From assembly GCA_019426215.1 (NCBI GenBank), contig CM033393.1:49044645-49108644 (forward strand): a DNA stretch of 64,000 bases, given 5' to 3'. A program made the translations under genes and the position numbers. Positions 38,701 to 50,154 of this stretch are shown here, piece after piece (positions within the stretch are counted from its first letter, which is position 1; every line of letters begins with the position of its first letter). Source of the DNA: Buddleja alternifolia. Lineage: Eukaryota > Streptophyta > Magnoliopsida > Lamiales > Scrophulariaceae. A model generated the notes under the pieces. That model did not search any database. It was not told where the DNA came from and saw only the letters and a program-made list of their open reading frames with translations.

Positions 38701-40365
38701 AAACCGGGAAGCACTAACAATGCAGCCGATGCATTATCGCGCCGACTAGGGGAGGGCGAATTGGCGGCGTTGAGTGGGCCAATCTGGCCAGAAGCAGCGG
38801 ATATAGTTGAAAAACAGCAACAAGACCTTTTTATTCGGGGTGTGTTTGAGGACATTACTCGAGATGGGGGTAACCGACCCAGATTTACGGTTGAGCAGGG
38901 AAGGGTATTTTACAAAGAGCGATTGGTTATACCGGAAGGGTCAGAATGGATTCCAAAGTTATTACATGAATTTCATGATACTCCAGAGGGGGGCCACTCG
39001 TGTGCATTACGAACATATCGTTGGTTAGCTAGTAGCGTGTATTGGCTAGGAATGATGAAAAGAGTTCAAAAGTATGTCGCGAGTTGCTTGGTGTGCCAAA
39101 AATCAAAATATGAGGTCGTCTCACCAGCGGGGCTGTTACAACCCTTGCCAATCCCTGAGGTAATATGAGATGATATTTCTATGGACTTCATTACGTGTTT
39201 GCCTAAATCTCAAGGGTTTACGTGTATTATGGTGATAGTCGATCGGTTATCTAAGTATAGGCACTTTATCGCATTAAAAAGCCCTTTTACGGCAAAATCC
39301 GTGGCTGAAGTTTTTATGAAAGAAGTTGTCCGACTTCATGGGATGCCGAGATCAATCGTGAGTGACCAAGACCCAATATTTGTTAGTATGTTTTGGAGAG
39401 AATTGTTCAAAATGCAGGGCACGAAACTTGAATTTAGCTCGGCGTATCATCCCGAGACGGATGGGCAGACAGAGCTTTTAATCCGAATTTTGGAAACCTA
39501 TTTGAGGTGTTTTTCATCGGAGTAGCCGAGGAAGTGGGTGGGGTGGCTCGCATGGGCGGAGTTTTGGTACAATACATCGTTCCAAACGTTGGCGAAAACA
39601 ACACCATTTCAAGTTGTGTATGGAAGACCGCCACCTTCGATTCAGCCTTTTTTACCCGGGGAATGTAAGGTGGCGGCTGCGGCCGAGGTATTATTGAGCA
39701 GGGACGAAATCCTTCGTCAGCTTAAGTTTAATTTGGTGAGGGCGCAATAGAAAATGGCTCATTTTGCGAATGAGCACCGGCGCGAGGTAGACTTTGTGGT
39801 AGGGGATAAGGTTTTCTTGAAGGTGCAACCCCATCGTCAATCGTCCATGGCAGTTAGGGGATTTAATAAGCTGGCTGCGAAATTTTATGGGCCGTTTGTG
39901 GTGGAGAAAAAGATTGGTCCGACGGCGTATAAGTTGAGTTTGCCGATGAATAGTCTTATCCATCCCGTTTTCCACGTGTCACAACTAAAGCAAGTAATAG
40001 GTGATTATCCGGTGCAAGGGGAGCTTCCTGACAGTTTGGAGGTGTCGGCTTCACGAGTGTTTGAGCTCGAAGATGTGTTAGCTGGGCGAGTGGTCAAGAG
40101 GAATAATGAAGAAACTCGACAGGTGGTGATCAAGTGGCGAGACCAAACAGCGGAAGATGCTTCATAGGTCGATGAACAGGAAGTGATGCAACAATTTCCA
40201 GAATTCCGCCTTGAGGACAAGGCCGTTTTTGAGGGAGGGAGAGTTGTTATGAATCAAGAAGATGATGATGTGGCGAAAGAAGATGAAGTGGCAGCGGCAA
40301 TTGACGTGGCGCCGCCGTTGAAAGTGTACACGCGTAGCAACAGGAAGGAGAGCGAGAAGAATTAG
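35705..40365 (+). pseudogene. Chromovirus gag-pol polyprotein, broken
   Basis: Domains in order: gag (35705 to about 36650); zinc knuckle CFRCKQPYHLLHEC (about 36679); protease with LIDSSASHNF, where the family has D-S/T-G, so the catalytic motif is altered at 36944-36952; reverse transcriptase (about 37500-38000; FFDDILIYS at 37961); RNase H (VETDASGSGVG); integrase HHCC (about 38966-39110) and D-D-E core ([28 protein letters not shown]); GPY/F region FYGPFVVEKKIGPTAYKL; chromodomain (about 40060-40230). Breaks: stops at 36215, 37139, 37166, 37838, 39166, 39523, 39748 and 40165, and a frameshift just before the stop at 38372. The frame runs on through the polypurine tract into the 3' LTR and ends at 40365. 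It cannot make a functional product. Confidence 0.9.
40231..40244 (+). other. Polypurine tract
   Basis: GAGGGAGGGAGAGT lies directly before the 3' LTR start (TGTTATG at 40245), the position expected for plus-strand priming. It is also part of the coding frame. Confidence 0.85.
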
Positions 40366-40578
40366 TAGTTGTTATTTCCATAATGGTTATTTCCTTTTCA
40401 GCTTAGTAATTCTATTTGGAGTAGGAGTCTTGTTAGTTACGTGATTAGTAGCAGTATAAAAACAATATTAGGGCTTTTGTTTAGGGTTGTTGAATAATTA
40501 AGGTTATTTTCGAACTTGGAAGCTTGGGCAAGAAATTATTCTTGTGATTTATTTTCTTATTCAATTCTAGCAATAACA
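40245..40578 (+). repeat. 3' LTR of the chromovirus (334 bp)
   Basis: Near-identical copy of the 5' LTR with TGTTA...TAACA ends. Its first 121 bases encode the end of the polyprotein frame (MNQEDDDVAKEDEV..., VAPPLKVYTRSNRKESEKN), ending at 40365. Confidence 0.93.
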
Positions 40579-42662
40579 ATATGTACAAAATGGGTAGGAT
40601 CCATATTATTAATTAAATGGTGCAAATGCCATAAATTTGCCATTCAAATAATAATTAAAAAAAAAAGAGCGTTGTTTTGGCATGTAGGGTTGAAAGACAA
40701 ACTAAATTACTCGATACTCGACTTGAGATCGTTTGTTAAAAACTCATTTGAGCTCGATTCATTAATATATCAAACCAATGTTGAATAATGTTCACTTAGC
40801 CCATCATGAAATGGCTAATTATAATGAAATTTCCTACCATTTATACAGACAAAAACCTTTTGTGAGGAAAAATAAATTTCATAGTCTAATTAAATGGCCT
40901 AATTTTTTTTTTAACAGAACGAGTTTCGGTACAAGCATCGCTAGTCTAAGTCACCCAGTGTACAAACAACTTTTTGTGTGTTTGTTAAGTTTGAAGTTTG
41001 ACTTGAACTCAACTTGATTAGTAAAAATTGATAAAATATATGTAAAAAAATCAAGCTACCCGAACTCGACTCCTGTTCGGCTCGGTTATAGCTCATCTGA
41101 ACTCAGCTTGATTAACAATCAAATCAAACTCAAACACAAATTTTGAAACTTAATAATAATTCAAATAAATTTGAAAATTCGTTTGAACTCGACTTAATTA
41201 TCAATCAAATCAAACTCAAATACAAATTTTAAAATCAATAACTAATTTGAATAAACTTAAACAATAACTCGACCCAACTCAACTCGACCAGGTAGGTCAG
41301 GCATTCGGGGCCAAGTGCCAACCATAAAGCTAGGAAATTATTGAAGGAAAGATTTCCAGGCAGAGAAGCGCAGAAAACGCAATGCACCATTTACCTTGCA
41401 GCAAACGCAAAAACGTGCTTTCTCAAATCCCAACACCCTCAACCGCGTGTTAAAGATTTTGACCAAAGAGTTAAATATTCAAATTGCCAAAACTGTCCCC
41501 TCTGTCACCGCAGGCAGGCAGCGAGCGACAATTCCTGCGGAGAAACGAAACCAAACACCTCTTCCAAAATCGTTGCTCCGATCTTCGATTCAACCGGTAC
41601 GTCTCTCTCCGTTTCGCATCGATTCGGTTCCTCCAATTCGCATTTCATCATTGACTCTTTAGCTGAACCGCTAATTACATTCTTTCACCTCCAATTGTTT
41701 GATGTGATTTTTGCTTTTTTGATTGGTTTAAAGGATTATTGCAGATCTTGCTATGAATTTATTTGAGTGTTGGATCTTGCTGCCGTGAATTTAGATCTGC
41801 GTTATTTAGTTTTTGTGTTTGATATATGTGGCAGGGAAATGTAGTTTTGTGTGGTAGTATGATTGGGTGAATTTTGGTCCAGAATCATGTTTTGAATTTG
41901 AGATAGGTTTTTTACTCTTCCTAGCTGATTAAGCAGATGGTTTGTATTTTCATCATTTTTCATTTACTGACTGGCAGAATTGCACAAAAAGGACCATTTT
42001 AATGTACTTGACAACTGTTTGCCTTTCAGAAACTTTATACCGGCAACTGCTGCTTTTAGATTGTCAAGCTCACGAATTTTCTTACCGGAATCTTGGTTTG
42101 ATATACGCTCCGTGGTGGCTTGCAGCTTTGAATTGAATGATTATAAATGTGCAAAGAAAGATATGTAGTGTTGAAGTGCAATAACATAACCAAATAACTC
42201 ATTTCTACGTTACTTCCAAGAATCTGCTGCTCGTTTTCCCTTAACAAACAATTTTTTTTGTTTAATGGAACGAGTTACTGTGGAGTTGCTCTGAATAAAA
42301 CCATGTTAACAGTTCTTAAAAAAAGCACGTGGACCGTGATTTTGTGGTGCCAATGGTGACTTGTTTACAAACGTGTTTTATTTATTTGATGTTCTCCTAA
42401 AAGAAAAGTTCCATGATCGTTCTATGTTCTGTTCTTTAACAGACAATCATCTGTTTAGTGTTACATTAAATAGGACTATATTGGATCAATTGGGTTCTAC
42501 TGTTTTCTTATGTTCTTACCTATCTATATAAATATTCTATCTCACTAAAATCTTATTCAGTCAATCGTATCTCTGTTAAATTGTGAAGGGAAACGGCTGG
42601 AGGGTTTTCTCCGTGAGTGTATTATGCAAATAAGTTTATGAGAGTTTAGAAGCAACAACACT
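40579..42662. other. Intergenic DNA and 5' leader region of the GNL1-like gene
   Basis: The first part (to about 41300) is repeat-derived. It holds an 87-bp-period tandem pair near 41099-41270 and CGAACTCGA-type motifs. From about 41340 the sequence looks like leader DNA of the ARF-GEF gene: a donor-like CAACCG|GTACGT at 41597 and an acceptor-like GAGTTTAG at 42649 suggest a leader intron of about 1 kb. Transcript data would be needed to confirm it. Confidence 0.45.
41099..41270. repeat. Two-copy tandem repeat, period about 87 bp
   Basis: Copies start GAACTCAGCTTGATTA (41099) and GAACTCGACTTAATTA (41186) and share CAATCAAATCAAACTCAAA and ACAAATTTT. They are diverged and non-coding. Confidence 0.6.
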
Positions 42663-45600
42663 ATGAGTTTGCTAATTCAGCAGAATGAAGTCAATGGGAT
42701 GGTTGAGAAGCCCAATTGTTTGTTCAAGCCTTCTGGTGGAGCCTTAGCCTGTATGCTGAATTCTGAAATTGGTGCGGTGTTGGCTGTGATGAGGAGAAAT
42801 GTGAGATGGGGAGTTCAATATGCCTCTGATGACGAGCAGATAGAGCATTCTCTCATAATATCCTTCAAGGAACTCAGGAAGAAGATCTTTTCATGGAAAA
42901 ACCATTGGCATACTATTGATCCAGTTCTCTACCTCCAGCCTTTTCTGGAAGTCATTAAATCTGATGAAACTGGTGCTCCAATCACTGGTGTCGCTTTGTC
43001 ATCTGTTTACAAAATCTTAAATCTAGAGATACTTGATTCAAAAACTGTGAATGTAGATAATGCTTTGCACCTAATAGTTGATGCTGTGACCAGCTGCCGT
43101 TTTGAGGTGACTGATCCCGCCTCTGAAGAAGTCGTACTGATGAAGATTCTTCAAGTTCTTTTGGCTTGCATGAAAAATAAAGCTTCAGTTAGTTTAAACA
43201 ATCATCATGTATGTAGCATAGTGAATACTTGCTTCCGTATAGTTCATCAGGCAAGCTCTAAAAGTGAACTGCTGCAAAGGATATCCCGCCACACGATGCA
43301 TGAACTTGTCAGGTGTATTTTTTCACACCTCCCTGACTTGGATGATAAGCAGCCTGAATTGGCTCATGGAAACAGGTCTTCTCCTAACGTAGAGGTAACA
43401 AAAGAGTTCTCATTTTATGCAACATATTTGACCAGCTTTAGACTGCATTGTGTTTCTGCCACCGTGATAAATTGTGACAAGCCCATAAACATTAGAATGT
43501 GATTTACTTTAAAAGTTGAAACCCTACTCTTTCACTGTGGATACAAATATATAAGTCTTGGATAAAGTAATTGAGAGAGAATCTTCTTTAACCCATAGAT
43601 ATTTGCAGGTAATTGCTAGGAACTTCATGACCTTTTGCACATTGATTTTACAGTCTTAATAATTTTTTAAAAGTTGTGTGATGCCTTTTCTGTTTTGGAA
43701 AACGTCACACTTATCTGAGAAATGATTATTCTAGGTTAAATTTAGTAGTCATCATAAAAGATTAATTTCAGTAGGTGTCTGTGGCCATTTAATTTCATAT
43801 GACAACTTTGTACATGGTTAAGTTTGCGTGGAAGTGATACTAAGTTATTCATACATCAAGCACTATTTCCCTTGTAGGATGATTCAACAGCAAACAGTCA
43901 AAGCCTTGAGGAAAAACAAAATATCGATTACATTACTGCAGAATCGGACTATAGAACAAATGAGACTGCTCGTGGAAAAGATAGCACCTTAAGTGCTGAT
44001 GCTTTAATGATGGATCCGTATGGGGTCCCATCAATGGTGGAAATATTCCATTTCCTGTGCTCTCTTTTAAATGTAATGGAGAACATAGAAGTCGGTCCCA
44101 GATCTAATCCGATAGCATATCATGAAGATGTTCCTCTATTTGCTCTGGGTTTGATTAATTCTGCAATAGAGTTAGGTGGGGCTTCTTTCGGGGATCATCC
44201 TAAATTATTGGCTCTGATACAGGAGGAATTGTTTTACAACCTGATGCAATTTGGTTTGTCACTGAGTCCACTAATTCTTTCAACAGTATGTAGCATCGTT
44301 CTCAATCTGTATCATCATCTCCGTACTAAACTTAAGCTACAACTTGAAGCTTTTGTTTCCAGTGTGTTGTTGAGGATTGCGCAAAGTAAGCACGGAGCTT
44401 CTTACCAACAGCAAGAGGTTGCCATGGAGGCTCTTATTGATTTCTGCAGGCAGCCAATGTTTGTAACTGAATTATATGCAAATTATGATTGTGACATATC
44501 CTGTAGCAATGTGTTTGAAGGCCTCGCTAACCTGTTATCAAGGAGTGCCTTTCCAGTGAACAGCCCTTTATCTGCAATGAATACTCTTGCTCTGGATGGT
44601 CTTATTGCTTTGGTTCAGGGTATGGCTGAAAGAATAGGCCAAGATTCATCTGGTTCAGGGGAAACCTCCCCAGAACTCGAGGAATATAAGCCATTTTGGA
44701 CTGTGAAATGTAATGATTATGGTGAACCTCTCCACTGGGTCCCGTTTGTTCATAATATGAAGCATATAAAGAGAAAGCTAATGATTGGCATTGATCACTT
44801 TAACAGGGATCCCAAAAAGGGTCTGGAATTTCTGCAAGGATTACATTTGTTGCCTGAGAAACTGGAAGCCAGAAGCGTGGCATGCTTCTTTAGATATACA
44901 GCGGGATTAGACAAAAATCTTATTGGGGAATTTCTAGGAAGTCATGATGAATTTTGTATACAAGTGCTTCATGAATTTGCTAGGACATTTGAATTCCGGA
45001 ACATGAACTTGGACACGGCTCTGCGAGTTTTCTTGGATACTTTCAGATTGCCTGGAGAGTCCCAGAAGATACAGAGAGTGCTTGAAGCATTTGCCGAAAG
45101 CTACTTTGAGCAATCGCCAGATATTTTAGCGAATAAAGATGCTGCCCTTCTGTTGTCATATTCTATAATAATGCTTAACACGGATCAACACAATGCACAG
45201 GTCAAGAAGAAGATGAGTGAAGAAGATTTCATTCGGAACAATCGGAAAATCAATGGTGGAAATGATCTTCCTCGCGATTTCTTGTCTGAGCTTTATCAAT
45301 CTATCTGTGAAAATGAGATTCGTATGGTACCAGATCAAGGTGGTCCTGGTGCCGTTCTTACACGAAGCCACTGGATTGGTCTAACTCACAAAGCCAAGCA
45401 GACATCTCCTTTTATTGTCTGTAATTCGGGATCTCACCTTGACTATGACATGTTCACAATTTTGTCTGGTCCTGCGATTGCTGCTATATCTGTGGTGTTT
45501 GATCATGCAGAGCAGGAAGATGTTTTACAGTCATGCATTGATGGATATTTGGCCATCGCTAAACTTTCTGCCTCATATAATTTGGGTGAAGTATTGGATC

Positions 45601-47462
45601 ATTTGGTTGTATCTCTTTGCAAATTTACAACCTTGTTGCATCCGTCTTTCAATGAGAAATCAATTCTTTATTTTGGGGATGACATAAAAGCTAAGATGGC
45701 GACTGTAGCAGTTTTTACCATTGCAAACAGTTATGGAGATCACATCCGTACGGGCTGGAGAAACATACTGGATTGCATCTTGAGTTTGCAGAAAATAGGC
45801 CTTCTTCCCGCACGTCTTGCCAATGATGCTACTGATGAGTTGGAATCCTCTCCTGATAACGATCAAGTGAAAGCATCGGCTACTCAATCACCAGCATCAC
45901 AGGCGCTAACAAATACTCCTTCTAGGAAGTCATCTGGCATTATGGGCCGGTTCAGCCTACTCTTATCTCTTGAAGAAGAACCTGCACCCCAACCCTCAGA
46001 AGAACAGCTTGCTGCTCGTCAACGTACTCTCCAGACAATACAAAATTGTCACATTGATAGCATCTTTGCTGAGAGCAAGTTTCTGCAAGCAGAATCTTTA
46101 TCACAGCTTGTCCGAGCTCTTGTTATGTCTGCGGGGCGTCCTCTCAAAGGAAATAACTCTCTAGAAGATGAAGACACAGCAGTTTTTTGTCTAGAGTTGC
46201 TGATTGCAATCACTCTAAACAACCGGGATAGAATTATGCTTCTATGGCAAAACGTTTATGAGCACATAGCCAATGTTGTTCAATCAAGTGTGATGCCTTG
46301 TACTCTTGTAGAGAAGGCTGTCTTTGGACTCCTTCGCATATGCCAGCGGTTGCTTCCTTACAAGGAAAACCTTACCGATGAGCTTCTCAAGTCTCTGCAA
46401 CTAGTATTGAAACTCGACGCTCGGGTAGCTGATGCTTATTGTGAACAAATCACACAGGAAGTGATGCATCTTGTGAAAGCAAATGCAATGCAGATAAGAT
46501 CTCATATGGGTTGGCGGACAATCATATCTTTACTTTCTATCACAGCCCGGCACCCAGAAGCATCTGAAGCAGGGTTCGAGACTCTATCTTATGTCATGTC
46601 TGATGGAGCCCACCTCTCGCCCGCAAATTACGTGCTTTGTGTGAATGCTGCAAGGCAGTTTGCTGAGTCTCGTGTTGGTCAGGTTGATCGATCAATCAAA
46701 TCCTTAGACCTAATGGCTGGTTCAGTTGTTTGTTTGGTCACATGGTTTTACCAGACTAAGGAAGCTGCGGGCGAAGAGGCTGCAACAAAGATGTCTCAGG
46801 ATATACTCGAAATGTGGATGAGGCTTGTACAGGGACTAAGAAAAGTATGTCTAGATCAGAGAGAAGAAATCAGAAATCATGCTATTATGCTGTTACAGAG
46901 ATGTTTGACAGGAGTTGATGGTATCTATATACCAACTGATCTATGGCTACAATGTTTTGATCTTGTGATATTCACTTTGCTCGATGAATTACCAGAAATG
47001 ACTCAGCAAAATTCTCCAAAGGAAATTCGAAGCATGGAAGGAACAATTATCTTGTCCCTTAAACTCTTGTCAAAATCATTTTTGCAATCCTTGCTTGATC
47101 TCTCTCAGTCGACATCATTTTGCCAACTTTGGTTAAGAGTGCTTGGTTGTATGGAAAAATTCATGAAAATGAGATTTAGAGGGAAAAGGAGCGAGAAGAT
47201 CCATGAGTTAGTACCCGAGCTTCTCAAGAACACACTGCTAGTGATGAAAAATAGAGGGATACTTGTGCCTAGTGATCCTGTTGGAGGAGATAGCTTTTGG
47301 CAACTAACTTGGTTGCACGTGAAAAATATAGCCCCGTCTTTGCAGTTAGAAGTCTTTCCAAGTGAAGAAGTGGAGAAGTTGCAAGAGAAACATGCCAAAG
47401 GTGGATGTAGCCCTCTCCCTGATGGAAATGTACTTGTTCCACCAAATGAAACTACAGTTTAA
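42663..47462 (+). CDS. GNL1: ARF guanine-nucleotide exchange factor, GNL1/GNOM family
   Basis: A large SEC7-domain ARF-GEF that activates ARF1 GTPases at Golgi/endosome membranes for vesicle budding. Two coding exons: 42663-43394 and 43878-47462, joined in phase 0, giving 1438 residues (Arabidopsis GNL1 and GNOM are about 1440-1450). Order: DCB domain (SEIGAVLAVMRRNVRWGVQY, VTSCRFEVTDPASEEVVLMK), HUS domain (EDVPLFALGLINSAIELGG), SEC7 about residues 555-745 (GLEFLQGLHLLPEKLEARSV), and HDS1-3 regions to the C-terminus. The catalytic glutamate finger is Glu638 in RLPGESQK. The N-terminus, before the ACML segment, resembles GNL1 more than GNOM. Residue Met676 in SYSIIMLNTDQHN aligns 38 residues after the catalytic Glu, like the brefeldin-sensitive Met696 of GNOM. 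The frame is intact and probably functional. Confidence 0.95.
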
Positions 47463-48243
47463 GGATGTTTATTCATATGTATCTTATACGTCCGGAGATG
47501 ATGTGTTTATCGAGAGGCGAAGATGTCGAAAATTCCACGAGAAATCGGCTTCTTGCTGACCTTCTTGAGGAGGGCTTTAGTTTGTTGGCTCTATTGTTAG
47601 TGTTCTGGAGGTGGGGATGGGGAGGGGTGATATTTTATTGAAACTTTTTTGCAGCATTGTGTCGTAAGGTAATCATATATATCTTTTGTACAATAACATA
47701 GAGCATTGAATATAGCATTACAGTGGACTTTATAAGATAGGTTGTTCGAGTTGCAGGGAAACTTTCCGAAGGATTTTATATTCAAATGTAATTCTTGTCT
47801 ATTTTTCTTTTCTCGGGGTGACGTGGATATTAATTTAGAAAAACTCGGTAACGTATGTAGCATTAGCGGTTGTATTTCGTTTTCGCGCAAAGGTGTTTAA
47901 ACACAAACTTGGGATTCTCTTGGTCATTGTAGGAGTTCCAGCTATTTGGAGTTTGGAGACAATTGAAGTTATTTATGTGTCAGGATTACGTGGGCTTTAT
48001 TATACATATATGATTGTGATTATAATTGCGGTGGAATACAAAATAGAATGCCATTAAAATAGAAGATCTGAACTTCAAACCCTTCAAGGCAAAAAAAGCA
48101 CCATATGAAATTGATATTGATATCCAATATATCCCATTGTCGAGTTTTCAGATGGGATAAATAGCCAAAAAAAAAATTAACTCATTTGGATTATCTATAG
48201 CATTTAGGATGATTTGTGATTTTTCTCTTACCATAATTAAAAT
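47463..48243. other. 3' UTR of GNL1 and spacer, no gene seen
   Basis: 3' untranslated sequence followed by AT-rich spacer. No coding region. The sequence ATTAAAAT just before 48244 may be one copy of the target duplication of the next element. Confidence 0.5.
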
Positions 48244-48489
48244 CAGGGGTGGCAAATGGGTGGGTCGGGTTGGGTTTGGGTCGGGTCCATAATGGGTTGG
48301 GTCCATGATGGGTCCAAGTTCATAGGTCCAATATGGGTTGGGTCCGAGTTGGGTTGGGTTGGGTTGGGTCCAACTAAGTTTTATATAAGGATCCAGAGTG
48401 GATCCAACTTGGACCCAACCAGGACCCAAAGTGGACCTAACCAGGACCCAGAGTGGACCCAACTTAGACCCAAAATAGAATCAAATCAA

Positions 48490-50138
48490 ATAGAGTTTAA
48501 CACATATACATACTTTCTACACACATAATACATTTTTTACACACACACTACACATATTTTCACACACACACACCACACATTTTTCACACACTACACACAT
48601 TTTCACACACACTACACATATTTTCACACACACTACACACATTTTCACACACCACACATTTTCAGACACACTACACATATTTTCACACACACATCACATA
48701 TTTTACACACACTACACATATTTTCACACACACTACACATATTTTCACACACACACATCACACATTTTAGACACACTATACATATTTTCACACACACTAC
48801 ACACATTTTCACACAGTACACATATTTTCACACACGCACCACACATTTTTCATACACTATACACATTTTCACACATAATACACATATTTTCACACACACT
48901 ACACATATTTTCACACACTACACACATTTTCACACACACTACACATATTTTCACACACTACACAGATTTTTACACACAAATCACACATTTTACACACACT
49001 ACACATTTTTTCACACACACTACACATATTTTCACACACCCATCACACATTTTTCACACACTACACATATTTTCACACACACCACACATATCTTCACACA
49101 GTACACATATTTTCACACACACCACACATTTTTCACACACTACACATTTTTCACACACTACACACATTTTCACACACTACACACATTTCACACACACTAC
49201 ACATTTCCACACACCCATCACACATTTTTCACACACTACACACATTTTCACACACACTACACATTTTCACACAGTACACATTTTCACACACACCACACAT
49301 TTTTCACACACTACACACATTTTCACACACACTACACACATTTTCATGCACTACACATATTTTCACACACACTACACATATTTTCACACACACTACACAT
49401 ATTTTCACATAGTACACATATTTTCACACAAACCACACATTTTTCACACACTACACACATTTTCACACACACTACACATATTTTCACACACACTATACAC
49501 ATTTTCATGCACTACACATATTTTCACACACACTACACATATTTTCACACACCCATCACATATTTTCACACACACTACACGTATTTTCACACACACACCA
49601 CACATTTTTCACACACCACACATTTTCACACACAATACACATTTTCACACACTACACATATTTTCACACACTACACATATTTTGACACACACTACACATA
49701 TTTTCACACACACATCATACATTTTACACACAGTACACATATTTTCACACACACTACACATATTTTCACACACACATCACACATTTTTCACATACTACAC
49801 ACATTTTCATGCACTACACACATTTTCACACACACTACACATTTTCATGCACTACACACATTTTCACACACACTACACATATTTTCATACAGTACACACA
49901 TTTTCATGCACTACACACATTTTCACACACTACACATATTTTCACACACACATTACATATTTTTCACACACTACACACATTTTCACGCACTACACATATT
50001 TTTATACACACTACACATATTTTACACGTACTATATATCTTTTCACACTAACTACACACATTTTACATATACTACACATATTTTACACACATTACACATA
50101 TTTTTACACACACTCCACATATTTTCACACATCCATCA
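48490..50138 (+). repeat. Minisatellite array, left arm (CA-rich strand)
   Basis: About 1.65 kb of a unit close to TTTTCACACACACTACACATA (21 bp), with many variant units of roughly 18-24 bp (CACACTACACACATTTT, CACACACACCACACATTTTT, CATGCACTACACACA). Because 21 is a multiple of three, long ORFs with a 7-residue period appear by chance. Confidence 0.95.
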
Positions 50139-50154
50139 CGCACTTTAAAATGCG

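Larger units (their letters stand above)
35328..40578 (+). mobile_element. Ty3/gypsy chromovirus LTR retrotransposon, degenerate
   Basis: A 5251-bp element bounded by two LTRs beginning TGTTATGAATCA and ending CAATAACA. Order: 5' LTR, tRNA-Tyr-type primer site, gag, protease, reverse transcriptase, RNase H, integrase, chromodomain, polypurine tract, 3' LTR. Integrase after RT and a C-terminal chromodomain make it a chromovirus. The coding region has about eight in-frame stops and one frameshift. The LTRs differ at roughly 15 sites plus a 6-bp and a 1-bp indel by eye, so it is an old insertion. The five bases on each side (CCCTA and ATATG) do not match, so the usual target duplication is missing or lost. 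Confidence 0.93.

Noticed and set aside
35323..40583. Target-site duplication of the chromovirus
   Set aside because: CCCTA and ATATG do not match; shifted readings share only TATG and do not respect the TG...CA ends.
44007..47462. Start of the ARF-GEF at the Met at 44007
   Set aside because: The upstream exon 42663-43394 encodes the conserved DCB domain and joins in frame at 43878.
48256..48528. ORF rich in WVGS/GPxW residues as a protein
   Set aside because: It reads the GGGTTGGGTCC subterminal repeats of the transposon-like element.
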